Shown: positions 1 to 7,009 of the stretch, piece by piece
How the letters are laid out: every line of letters begins with the position of its first letter
How positions within the stretch are numbered: the first letter of the stretch is position 1
Origin: Betaproteobacteria bacterium
GTDB lineage: Bacteria; Pseudomonadota; Gammaproteobacteria; Burkholderiales; Burkholderiaceae_C
DNA: 15,478 nucleotides
Assembly (NCBI GenBank): GCA_009922295.1
Contig: RFWA01000021.1
Coordinates: 1 to 15,478, forward strand
Direction of reading: 5' to 3'
Program-made: the position numbers and the translations under genes
The notes under the pieces: model-generated
Databases searched by the model: none
What the model saw: only the letters and a program-made list of their open reading frames with translations
Told to the model about the DNA's origin: nothing

Positions 1-936
1 GCAGAAGTTCTTCTGCTCGCCGGGCTTGAGGTAGAGCACCTCGGTGACGCAGAGGCCGGCGTTGCCAACCAGCGAGCGGCCGGGCTCGATCATCAGTTGG
101 CGCTGGCCGAAGCCGCGCGCATCGAGCTTGGCCAGCAGCAGGGCCCAGAGTTGGCCGGCGTCGGGCGGGGTGTCGCCGTTGTAGTCGATGCCCAGGCCGC
201 CCCCGAAGTCGATGTGGTGGATCGGGATGCCCGCGGCCTCGATGGCCTCGACCAGGTCCAGCATGCGGTCCATCGCGTCCAAGTAGGGTTCGGTTTGGGT
301 GATCTGCGAGCCGATGTGGCAGTCAATGCCCACCACCCGGATGCCGCTCAGGCCGGCCGCGTGCAGGTAGGTGGGCAGCACCCGCTCATGCGCAATGCCG
401 AACTTGTTGCCCTTGAGGCCAGTGGAAATGTACGGGTGGGTCTTGGGATCCACATTGGGGTTGACGCGGATGCTGACCGGGGCGCGTAAGCCCAGAGCGG
501 TGGCCACCTCGCTCAGCACGTCGAGCTCGGCCTCGCTCTCGACATTGAAGCAGCCGATGCCAGCCTGCAACGCCCGGCGCATCTCGGCGCGCGTTTTGCC
601 CACACCAGAGAAGATGATTTTGTCTGCTGTGCCGCCAGCGGCTAGCACCCGGTCCATGTCACCGCCTGAGACGATGTCAAAGCCGCAGCCAGCCCGCGCA
701 AACAGCTCGATCACGCCCAGTGCCGGGTTGGCTTTCATGGCGTAGCAGATCTGCACCTGGCGACCGGCAAAGCCGTGCTGGTAGGCGGCCAGCGCGGCCA
801 GCATGGCGGCTTTGGAATAGACAAACAGCGGTGTGCCGTGGGCTTGCGCCAGCGCGCTCAGGCGGGTCGACTCCAGGCAGAGTTCGCCGTCGCGGTAGGC
901 CAGGTGGGGCTGGCCGGGCAGGTTGTGAGGTGTCAT
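1..936 (-). CDS. lysA: Diaminopimelate decarboxylase (C-terminal part beyond window)
   Basis: PLP-dependent enzyme of the cytoplasm that decarboxylates meso-diaminopimelate to L-lysine, the last step of lysine synthesis. The 312 residues present start at the ATG at 936 and run off the left edge; full-length LysA is usually about 400-420 residues, so roughly the last quarter, including the CESGD-type active-site motif, is missing. Visible are the PLP lysine in YAMKAN (K68), HIGSQ (207-211), the glycine-rich phosphate-binding GGGLGI (245-250) and EPGRS (284-288), in the order expected for the fold III alanine-racemase-like barrel. The ATG overlaps the lptM stop (ATGA), so translation is probably coupled to lptM and both share a transcript. 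Nothing is unusual in the part seen. Ornithine decarboxylase of the same fold is less likely given the motifs and the neighbouring lptM. Confidence 0.96.
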   Translation of the reverse strand, partial: MTPHNLPGQPHLAYRDGELCLESTRLSALAQAHGTPLFVYSKAAMLAALAAYQHGFAGRQVQICYAMKANPALGVIELFARAGCGFDIVSGGDMDRVLAAGGTADKIIFSGVGKTRAEMRRALQAGIGCFNVESEAELDVLSEVATALGLRAPVSIRVNPNVDPKTHPYISTGLKGNKFGIAHERVLPTYLHAAGLSGIRVVGIDCHIGSQITQTEPYLDAMDRMLDLVEAIEAAGIPIHHIDFGGGLGIDYNGDTPPDAGQLWALLLAKLDARGFGQRQLMIEPGRSLVGNAGLCVTEVLYLKPGEQKNFC

Positions 937-1118
937 GGTGCGGGGCTGCTGGCTGCGGGGGCAGCCGGCTTGATCAGGGTTTGGGGCAGGGTGGCGCGCT
1001 GGGCGGCGGCCGGTCCGGTGGGCAGGTACAGCGGCCCGGACTGGCCGCAGCCACCCAGGGTTACCGCACAGAGCGCAAGGACAAGGGTCCTGACTAGAAT
1101 TCGTGGGTAAGTCAACAT
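933..1118 (-). CDS. lptM: LptM-type small lipoprotein (YifL family)
   Basis: A 61-residue predicted lipoprotein. Residues 1-23 form a signal peptide with hydrophobic stretch ILVRTLVLALCAVTL and a lipobox LGGC, lipidated cysteine C24. It is followed at once by GQSGPLYLPTG, the family hallmark (GxxGPLY.P), and then a Pro/Ala-rich tail. In Escherichia coli LptM (YifL) binds the LptD/LptE translocon and helps its oxidative maturation; the same role here is by homology. The reading frame is open further upstream through cyaY on the opposite strand, but the ATG at 1118 places the signal peptide correctly, so I chose it. Its TGA overlaps the lysA ATG. The start lies only 12 bases from the divergent cyaY start, so at least one of the promoters must lie inside the facing gene. 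Confidence 0.88.
   Translation of the reverse strand: MLTYPRILVRTLVLALCAVTLGGCGQSGPLYLPTGPAAAQRATLPQTLIKPAAPAASSPAP
1095..1100 (+). promoter_or_regulatory. Weak -10-like hexamer upstream of cyaY
   Basis: TAGAAT differs from the sigma-70 -10 consensus at one base and lies about 30 bases before the cyaY ATG, inside the 5' end of lptM on the other strand. I see no convincing -35 hexamer at 16-18 bases upstream, so this is only a possibility. It is listed because the 12-base gap between the two divergent starts cannot hold a promoter. Confidence 0.25.
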
Positions 1119-1130
1119 GGTGAAATTGTA

Positions 1131-1460
1131 ATGACCGACCTCGAATTCCTGGACCTGGCTGAAAACCTGCTCAAAGCGGTGGAGGCCAGTTGCGACCGCA
1201 TTAACGACGACGATAGCGCCGACATTGACAACCAGCGCGTCGGCGCCATGGTGACGCTGGTGTTTGCCAACCGCAGCCAGATCGTGATCAACCTTCAAAA
1301 ACCGCTGCACGAGGTCTGGCTGGCGGCCCGCTCGGGTGGCTATCACTTCAAATTTGATAGCAAAAAATGGACGGATACCAAGGGCCAGGGCGAGTTTTTT
1401 GCCTGTTTGTCGCATGATGCCAGCGCGCAGGCGGGCTGCCCTTTGGTGTTTGCTGCCTGA
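1131..1460 (+). CDS. cyaY: Iron-binding frataxin homologue CyaY
   Basis: A 109-residue cytoplasmic protein of the frataxin/CyaY family, the usual length. Family features seen are the N-terminal acidic helix (MTDLEFLDLAENLLKAVEAS), the acidic DDDSADID cluster at about 26-33, the strand VTLVFANRSQIVINLQKP and the signature tryptophans in HEVWLAARSGGYHFK and KKWTDT. Members bind iron and modulate the IscS/IscU iron-sulfur cluster machinery; that role is by homology. It is transcribed divergently from lptM-lysA and converges on mrcA with no intergenic base: its TGA (1458-1460) is followed directly by the complement of the mrcA stop (1461-1463). No strong Shine-Dalgarno is visible upstream of the ATG. 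Confidence 0.95.
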   Translation: MTDLEFLDLAENLLKAVEASCDRINDDDSADIDNQRVGAMVTLVFANRSQIVINLQKPLHEVWLAARSGGYHFKFDSKKWTDTKGQGEFFACLSHDASAQAGCPLVFAA

Positions 1461-3863
1461 CTAATTGCGGAACAGGTCGAGGATTTTTTTTCGATCATCG
1501 GCCATCGCCGGGGACTGCGCCGGCGCGGCTGCAGGCAGGGTAGTGGATGCGCCCTTGTCCTTGTCCTCCAGTCCCAGGCTGCTGACGCCGGCGCCTCGGG
1601 CGAACTCGTCGTAGTACCACTCGCCACCGGCGAATACCACGCCCTCTGGCACGCTGGGTTCAGACACCGGCACATTTTTCAGGGCCTGCTCCATGAAGCG
1701 AATCCAGACGGGCAGGCTCAGACCACCGCCAGTTTCCCGGTCACCGAGTTTGCGGGGCGTGTCGTAGCCGATCCAGGTGACGGCGGCCAGTGTGGGTTGG
1801 TAACCGGCGAACCAGGTGTCCATCGAATCATTGGTGGTGCCAGTCTTGCCATACAGGTCAGGCCGCTTGAGCGTGGCCTGCGCCGATGCGGCCGTGCCGG
1901 TGCGCGTGACCTCTTGCAGCAAGCTGCTCATGATGAAGGCGTTGCGCGCATCAATTGCGCGCACCGTGTTGTCCAGTGGCAGCGGCTTTGTCTCGGCCAA
2001 CACCCGTCCCTTCTGGTCGGTTACGCGGTTGATCAGCCAGGGGTTCACCCGATATCCGCCATTGGCAAACACCGAGTAACCGGTGGCCATTTGCATTGGC
2101 GTGACCGAACCCGCGCCCAGCGCCATCGTCAGGTAGGCCGGATGCTTGTCTTCCTCAAAGCCAAAGCGGGTGACCCATTCTTGCGCGTAGCTTGCGCCGA
2201 TTGCCTGCAGGATGCGGATGGAGATCATGTTTTTGGATTTGGCCAGGCCGCGTCGAATGCTCATCGGACCTTCAAACTTGCCGTCGTAATTCTTGGGTTC
2301 CCAGGGCTGGCTGCCTGTCACGCCCGCATCAAAAAACAGCGGCGCGTCGTTGACGACGGTGGCCGGGGTAAAACCCTTCTCCAAGGCGGCTGAATAGATG
2401 AAGGGTTTGAAGCTGGAGCCTGGCTGCCGCCACGCCTGCGTGACGTGGTTGAACTTGTTCTTGGCGAAATCGAAACCACCCACCAAGGCCTTGATCGAGC
2501 CGTCGCGCGGATCCAAGGCGACAAAGGCGCCTTCAACCTCGGGAAGCTGTGTGATTTCCCAGCTGTCCTTGGGTGTTTTGACGACGCGGATCACGGCGCC
2601 ACGGCGGATCTTGATGTTGGGCGCCGCCTTGTCTGACAGGCCGGTCTGCACCGGCTTGAGGCCTTCGCCCGTGACCTCGATGGTTTCACCGTTCTGCCGG
2701 GTGGCCAGCACCCGTCGCGCGTCGGCAGACAGCACCACCGCAGACAGCACATCACCGTTGTCGGGGTGGTCTTCCAGAGCGTCGTCGATCGCGTCGTCAA
2801 GCTCCTGCCCAGAGGCAGGCAGGGTGACGAACTTTTCAGGACCACGGTAGACCTGGCGTCGTTCGAAATCCATGATGCCGCGTCGCAGGGCCTTGTAGGC
2901 GGCGTCCTGGTCGCCAGCGCGCAGGGTGGTGTAGACATTCAGGCCGCGGGTGTAGGTCTCGTCGCCATACTGTGTGTACATCAGCTGGCGTACCGTCTCG
3001 GCCACATATTCAGCGTGCACGCGACTGTTGTCTGAGTTGGTTTTGACCTTGAGCTCTTCCTTTTTGGCCGTGGCGGCCTGCTCGGCGGTGATAAAGCCGT
3101 TGTCGAGCATGCGGTCAATGATGTGCAGTTGCCTGACCCGTGCCCGCTTGGGGTTGGCGATCGGGTTATAGGCGGAGGGCGCCTTGGGCAAACCGGCCAG
3201 CATGGCAGCTTCGGCGATGCTGAGATTTTTGAGTTCCTTGCCGAAATAGGCCTCAGCCGCTGAGGCAAAGCCATAGGCGCGGTTACCCAGAAAAATCTGG
3301 TTCATGTAGATCTCGAGGATCTTGTCCTTGCTGAGCAGGTGTTCAAGCTTGAAGGTCAGCAAAATCTCGTAAATTTTGCGGGTGTAGGTTTTCTCTGACG
3401 ACAGGTAGACATTGCGCGCCACCTGCATCGTGATGGTAGAAGCCCCTTGGCTCTTGAGTCGCCCCAGGTTGGCCAACGCTGCACGCAGCATTCCTTTGTA
3501 ATCAACGCCCCCATGTTCGTAAAAGCGCGCGTCCTCGATCGCCAGCACGGCGTCGGTCATGATTTTCGGGATTTGCTGGATCGGGGTCAGTTGCCGCCGC
3601 TCCTCACCAAATTCACCGATCAACGCGCCTTCGGCGGAGAGCACCCGCAGCGGTAACTTGGGACGGTAATCCGATAAGTCTGAAATATCGGGCAGATTGG
3701 GGTAGGCCACCGCGAGGGCGACCGCGACCAGAATCAGCACCGACAGCAGCCCCGCCAGCGCCAGTCCGGCACCCCACACAGCGGCCCTGCCCAACCACAT
3801 GAGAGCCCTGGCGCCAGGCGTGGAATCGGCAGATGGCGGGCTGGACGGCGGTTTTTGGGGCAT
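1461..3863 (-). CDS. mrcA: Penicillin-binding protein 1A (bifunctional glycosyltransferase/transpeptidase)
   Basis: An 800-residue class A PBP that polymerises lipid II and cross-links peptidoglycan on the periplasmic side of the inner membrane. A short cytoplasmic N-terminus is followed by a transmembrane segment (about 25-54). The glycosyltransferase (family 51) domain has catalytic E110 in EDARFYEHGG, GASTITMQ (140-147), RKIYE (162-166) and the helix ending in EIYMNQIFLG. An OB-like insert spans about 330-440. The transpeptidase domain carries all three motifs: S483-x-x-K486 (SSFK), S543-K-N545 and K673-T-G675. The size fits PBP1A (ponA/mrcA) rather than the longer PBP1B type with a UB2H domain. 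The start at 3863 has a poor ribosome site; M22, preceded by AGGG, is an alternative that would remove most of the cytoplasmic tail. Divergent to pilM, a frequent arrangement in proteobacteria. Confidence 0.96.
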   Translation of the reverse strand: MPQKPPSSPPSADSTPGARALMWLGRAAVWGAGLALAGLLSVLILVAVALAVAYPNLPDISDLSDYRPKLPLRVLSAEGALIGEFGEERRQLTPIQQIPKIMTDAVLAIEDARFYEHGGVDYKGMLRAALANLGRLKSQGASTITMQVARNVYLSSEKTYTRKIYEILLTFKLEHLLSKDKILEIYMNQIFLGNRAYGFASAAEAYFGKELKNLSIAEAAMLAGLPKAPSAYNPIANPKRARVRQLHIIDRMLDNGFITAEQAATAKKEELKVKTNSDNSRVHAEYVAETVRQLMYTQYGDETYTRGLNVYTTLRAGDQDAAYKALRRGIMDFERRQVYRGPEKFVTLPASGQELDDAIDDALEDHPDNGDVLSAVVLSADARRVLATRQNGETIEVTGEGLKPVQTGLSDKAAPNIKIRRGAVIRVVKTPKDSWEITQLPEVEGAFVALDPRDGSIKALVGGFDFAKNKFNHVTQAWRQPGSSFKPFIYSAALEKGFTPATVVNDAPLFFDAGVTGSQPWEPKNYDGKFEGPMSIRRGLAKSKNMISIRILQAIGASYAQEWVTRFGFEEDKHPAYLTMALGAGSVTPMQMATGYSVFANGGYRVNPWLINRVTDQKGRVLAETKPLPLDNTVRAIDARNAFIMSSLLQEVTRTGTAASAQATLKRPDLYGKTGTTNDSMDTWFAGYQPTLAAVTWIGYDTPRKLGDRETGGGLSLPVWIRFMEQALKNVPVSEPSVPEGVVFAGGEWYYDEFARGAGVSSLGLEDKDKGASTTLPAAAPAQSPAMADDRKKILDLFRN

Positions 3864-3889
3864 ACGGGACTTTAAGTGGCAGCTCGATG

Positions 3890-3895
3890 ATTATA
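3890..3895 (-). promoter_or_regulatory. Perfect -10 hexamer upstream of mrcA
   Basis: On the minus strand this is TATAAT, an exact sigma-70 -10 match, ending 27 bases before the mrcA ATG. The -35 region is weak (GTGGCA with a 19-base spacer is the best I see). The position in the mrcA/pilM divergent gap (3864-4039) makes it the most likely mrcA promoter, giving a leader of about 20 bases. Confidence 0.45.
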
Positions 3896-4028
3896 AAAAC
3901 GATGCAATGATCTGTGCCACCGCGAGCGCCGAGCCTGTCGGAAAATGCAAATATTCCCTGGTTTAGACGCTTGCTGATAGCATGCCGCCAACCGCGGCCG
4001 ATTTTTGTCCTGCCGTGAGCTCGAGTTT

Positions 4029-4034
4029 AAGGGG
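4029..4034 (+). promoter_or_regulatory. Ribosome binding site of pilM
   Basis: AAGGGG sits 5 bases before the GTG at 4040 and decides that start over the in-frame TTG directly after it. The rest of the 176-base mrcA/pilM gap must hold the pil operon promoter, but I could not identify convincing -35/-10 pairs for it. Confidence 0.6.
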
Positions 4035-4039
4035 TTGCT

Positions 4040-5122
4040 GTGTTGTCTTTGGGGTCCTTGTTCAGTCGCCAATCCGCGCCATTGCTGGGCCTGGACATCA
4101 GTTCATCCAGCGTCAAGCTGGTGGAGCTCGGCCGACATGCCTCAGGCCAATTTCTGCTCGCCCACTGCGGCCAGGAAATCTTGCAGCCAGGATGGGTCCA
4201 AGATGGCCAGATCGACAAGTTTGACGAGGTGGTCCAAGCCGTGCGTCGGCTGGTGCGGCGCAGTGGGAGCAAGGCGCGACTCCTGGCCATGGCGCTACCG
4301 GCCGCAGCGGTCATCACTCGGAAAATTCGCTTGCCGGCTGGCCTGAGCGAGCTGGAGCTGGAACTGCAGGTGGAGGCCGAGGCCAACCAGTACATCCCCT
4401 TCCCGATGGATGAAGTCAGTCTGGATTTTTGCACCATCGGCCCCAATGCAACGGCCGCTGATCAGATCGACGTGGTGATCGCGGCCTCACGCAAGGAAAA
4501 AGTCGAAGACATGCAGGGCCTGGCCGAGGCCGCCGGGCTAAAGCTGGCCGTGCTGGATGTGCAGACCTACGCCTCGCGCCGTGCTGCCGAGCGCCTCATT
4601 GTGGATCTGCCTTCGCTACCACGGTCGCAGGCTGTGGTGGCGCTGATTGAAATCAGCAGTCGTGCCACCCGCCTGCAAGTGCTGCAGGGTCAGGAGCTGC
4701 TCTACGAGCGAGACAGTACTTTTGGTGGCGCTCAGTTGACGCAGCTGATCATGCGCCATTACGGCTTCGCGCTGGAAGAGGCCGAGAGCCGCAAACGCAG
4801 TGGTGACCTGCCTGACGATTACCCGCTCAGCGTACTCGCGCCCTTTTTGGCGAACGCCGGGCAGGAAGTCGACCGAGCCCTTCAGTTTTTCTTTACCAGC
4901 ACCCACCACAGCCAAGTCGATCACATCCTGTTGGCCGGCGGTGCGTCGGTGGTGCCGGGACTGGCGGGCGTGCTGCACAAGCAAACCGGCTTTGCCTGTA
5001 CCGTTGCGCAACCGTTTCAAGGCATGGATCTTGGCAGCAAGGCGGCAGACAACAAGCTGGCCCGGGAGGCGCCCTCATACCTGCTGGCCTGCGGTCTGGC
5101 GCTTCGAAGGTTCGCCACGTGA
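4040..5122 (+). CDS. pilM: Type IV pilus assembly protein PilM (actin-like)
   Basis: A 360-residue cytoplasmic protein of the FtsA/actin-like PilM family. It binds the cytoplasmic N-terminus of PilN and links the inner-membrane alignment complex to the pilus motors. Seen: the N-terminal phosphate-1 loop GLDISSSSVKLVEL (17-30), the middle domain with the YIPFPMDEVSLDF segment typical of PilM (118-130), and the adenosine-side LLAGGAS (297-303). The start is GTG with a good ribosome site. The second phosphate motif, usually DIG, reads EIS here (E204-I-S206), see findings. First gene of a five-gene operon; its stop overlaps the pilN GTG by 4 bases (GTGA). Confidence 0.96.
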   Translation: MLSLGSLFSRQSAPLLGLDISSSSVKLVELGRHASGQFLLAHCGQEILQPGWVQDGQIDKFDEVVQAVRRLVRRSGSKARLLAMALPAAAVITRKIRLPAGLSELELELQVEAEANQYIPFPMDEVSLDFCTIGPNATAADQIDVVIAASRKEKVEDMQGLAEAAGLKLAVLDVQTYASRRAAERLIVDLPSLPRSQAVVALIEISSRATRLQVLQGQELLYERDSTFGGAQLTQLIMRHYGFALEEAESRKRSGDLPDDYPLSVLAPFLANAGQEVDRALQFFFTSTHHSQVDHILLAGGASVVPGLAGVLHKQTGFACTVAQPFQGMDLGSKAADNKLAREAPSYLLACGLALRRFAT

Positions 5123-5751
5123 TCCTGATCAACTTGTTGCCGCACCGGGAGCTTGAGCGCGAGCGGCGGCGGCACAGCTTCAACCAGAGTCTCTGTCTGG
5201 CCGCGTCGCTTGGCGGCTTGGTCGCTGCCCTCGTGTTTGTCGCGTTTCAAGCGCAGATTTCTGCACAGCACGAAAAAAACCAGTTACTGCAGACTGAAAT
5301 CAACCGTTTTGATGCCCAGATCAAGGACATTGCAAGCCTCCAGGCTGAGATCACGGCACTGCGCGCGCGCCAGCATGCGGTTGAAGACCTGCAGGCCGAT
5401 CGTAACCTGCCGGTTTTTTTATTGAATGAACTGGTCCGACTGCTGCCGGAAGGGGTGTTTATCGCCAGCCTTAGGCAGGATGGGCAGGCCCTGACGCTCT
5501 TGGGCGCGGCCCAGTCCAATGAGCGGGTGTCCGAGCTGCTGCGCAATTTGGGCAACCAGTCGCCCTGGTTTGCCCGGCCCGAATTGGTCGAAATCGTGGC
5601 CGGTACCCAGGCCCTGTCACCGCGCGATCAGCGTCGAGTGTCCAATTTCACCATCCGGGTGCGCCTGGTGCGGGCCAGTGACACCGACAAACCCAAAGTG
5701 CCCGGTGTCCCCGCGCTGATGGTCAGTGCGCCTCAGCCGACCCAACCTTGA
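5119..5751 (+). CDS. pilN: Type IV pilus inner-membrane protein PilN
   Basis: A 210-residue bitopic inner-membrane protein that pairs with PilO. The N-terminal INLLPHRE motif (4-11) is the conserved cytoplasmic peptide that docks into PilM. One membrane segment follows (about 24-45, LCLAASLGGLVAALVFVAFQ), then a coiled-coil stretch (about 47-95) and a periplasmic ferredoxin-like domain (about 97-186). A Pro-rich tail ends the protein. The GTG start overlaps the pilM stop. All features match the family and its usual length. Confidence 0.96.
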   Translation: MILINLLPHRELERERRRHSFNQSLCLAASLGGLVAALVFVAFQAQISAQHEKNQLLQTEINRFDAQIKDIASLQAEITALRARQHAVEDLQADRNLPVFLLNELVRLLPEGVFIASLRQDGQALTLLGAAQSNERVSELLRNLGNQSPWFARPELVEIVAGTQALSPRDQRRVSNFTIRVRLVRASDTDKPKVPGVPALMVSAPQPTQP

Positions 5752-6455
5752 TGAAGCCCTTCAACCGCTCCAAGCTGCCCAGCAGCCCCGCCATGCTGCT
5801 GGACCTGGGAAAGTTGCGAGCGCAGTTCACCGGCCTGAACCCGCGCGACCCGTCCATCTGGCCGATCCTGCCTCGCATGGCGCTGCTGCTGCTGCTGAGC
5901 TTCCTGGTGTTGCTGGGCCTGTGGTTTTCACTGCTCCAGGGCTACCAGGACACCTTGGCGGCCGAGCAAAATCAAGAAGCCAAGCTGCGCGAGGAATTTC
6001 AGGAAAAATTGGCCAGAGCGGTCAATCTGGAGGCGCTCAAAAAGCAGCGCGAGCAGGTGCGACTGACTGTCAACCAGCTGGAAAAGCAGTTGCCCAGCAA
6101 GGCTGAAATGGATGCGCTGCTGTCGGACATCAACCAAGCCGGGTTGGGACGCAGTCTGCAGTTCGATTTGTTCCGGCCGGGCCAGGTCTTGGTCAAGGAG
6201 TACTACGCCGAACTGCCGATCTCAGTGCGAGTGAGTGGGCGCTACCACGACATCGGCGCCTTCGTCGCCGACGTTGCAAAGCTGTCGCGCATCGTGACGC
6301 TCAACAACCTCAACATTCAGCCGCTGCCTCAGCGCGAGGGGGTGCTGGCGATGGAAGCTACCGCCAAGACCTTTCGCTATCTCGACGCTGATGAAGTTAC
6401 GGCGCAACGGCTGGCAGCGGCCGCCGCCGCCAACGCCAAGGCGGCCAAGAAATGA
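5751..6455 (+). CDS. pilO: Type IV pilus inner-membrane protein PilO
   Basis: A 234-residue partner of PilN. A long cytoplasmic N-terminus (1-38) is followed by one membrane segment (about 40-63, LPRMALLLLLSFLVLLGLWF), a coiled coil (about 66-115) and a periplasmic ferredoxin-like domain (about 120-212) with LPISVRVSGRYHDIGAF typical of PilO. An Ala/Lys-rich tail closes it. The chosen ATG overlaps the pilN TGA by one base (TGATG). A TTG one codon upstream would give the 4-base overlap used at the other junctions, so the exact start is uncertain by one residue. PilO forms heterodimers with PilN that contact PilP. Confidence 0.95.
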   Translation: MKPFNRSKLPSSPAMLLDLGKLRAQFTGLNPRDPSIWPILPRMALLLLLSFLVLLGLWFSLLQGYQDTLAAEQNQEAKLREEFQEKLARAVNLEALKKQREQVRLTVNQLEKQLPSKAEMDALLSDINQAGLGRSLQFDLFRPGQVLVKEYYAELPISVRVSGRYHDIGAFVADVAKLSRIVTLNNLNIQPLPQREGVLAMEATAKTFRYLDADEVTAQRLAAAAAANAKAAKK

Positions 6456-7009
6456 GAGCTCGCAATTTGCAAGGTCTGTTGCGCCTGGGCGCGGTGCTGG
6501 TGGTAGCAGGCCTGCTGGGTTGTGGCGGAGCCAATCAAGACGACCTCACGAAGTGGATCAGCCAGCAAAAAAACCAGACCCGGCCGCGCGTGCCACCCCT
6601 TGCCGAACCCAAGCAGTTTCAGCCACAGGCCTATGCCCCGGCCTCGGCTTTGGACCCGTTCAGCAGCCAGCAGCTGACCCAGGCGCTCAAACGCGACGGT
6701 GCGCCGGCAGGCACCGGCACCGCTTTGCTTGCCGGCGAGTTGACACGCCGCAAGGAGGCTCTGGAGGCCGTGCCCTTGGACGCCATGGCACTGGTTGGCA
6801 CGATGGTACGGGCTGGCCAGCCGGTGGCGCTGGTCAAGTCGGACCGCCTGATCTACCAGATACGGCCGGGCCATCACCTGGGCCAGAACTACGGCCGCGT
6901 GGTTCGGATTACCGAGACCGAGCTCACCCTGCGGGAAGTGGTGCAAGACGCCACGGGTGATTGGGTTGAACGCACCGTCAGCTTGCAGTTGCAGGAGAAA
7001 TTAAAATGA
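6452..7009 (+). CDS. pilP: Type IV pilus lipoprotein PilP
   Basis: A 185-residue lipoprotein: signal peptide with lipobox LLGC, lipidated C24. It is followed by a Pro/Gln-rich unstructured linker (about 40-75) and a small beta domain (about 105-180, with VGTMVRAGQPVALVKSD and YQIRPGHHLGQNYGRV). In the family this inner-membrane-anchored lipoprotein uses its linker to bind PilN/PilO and its C-terminal domain to bind the N0/N1 domains of PilQ, bridging the two membranes. It overlaps both neighbours by ATGA. Confidence 0.95.
   Translation: MRARNLQGLLRLGAVLVVAGLLGCGGANQDDLTKWISQQKNQTRPRVPPLAEPKQFQPQAYAPASALDPFSSQQLTQALKRDGAPAGTGTALLAGELTRRKEALEAVPLDAMALVGTMVRAGQPVALVKSDRLIYQIRPGHHLGQNYGRVVRITETELTLREVVQDATGDWVERTVSLQLQEKLK

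Noticed and set aside
1119..1415. Extended reading frame of lptM through cyaY on the minus strand
   Set aside because: The added residues would place the lipoprotein signal peptide in the interior; the frame is a shadow of cyaY.
3962..3978. Sigma-54 (-24/-12) promoter for the pil operon at CTGGTTTAGACGCTTGCT
   Set aside because: The GG and GC elements are 11 bases apart instead of 10 and the flanking bases fit poorly.
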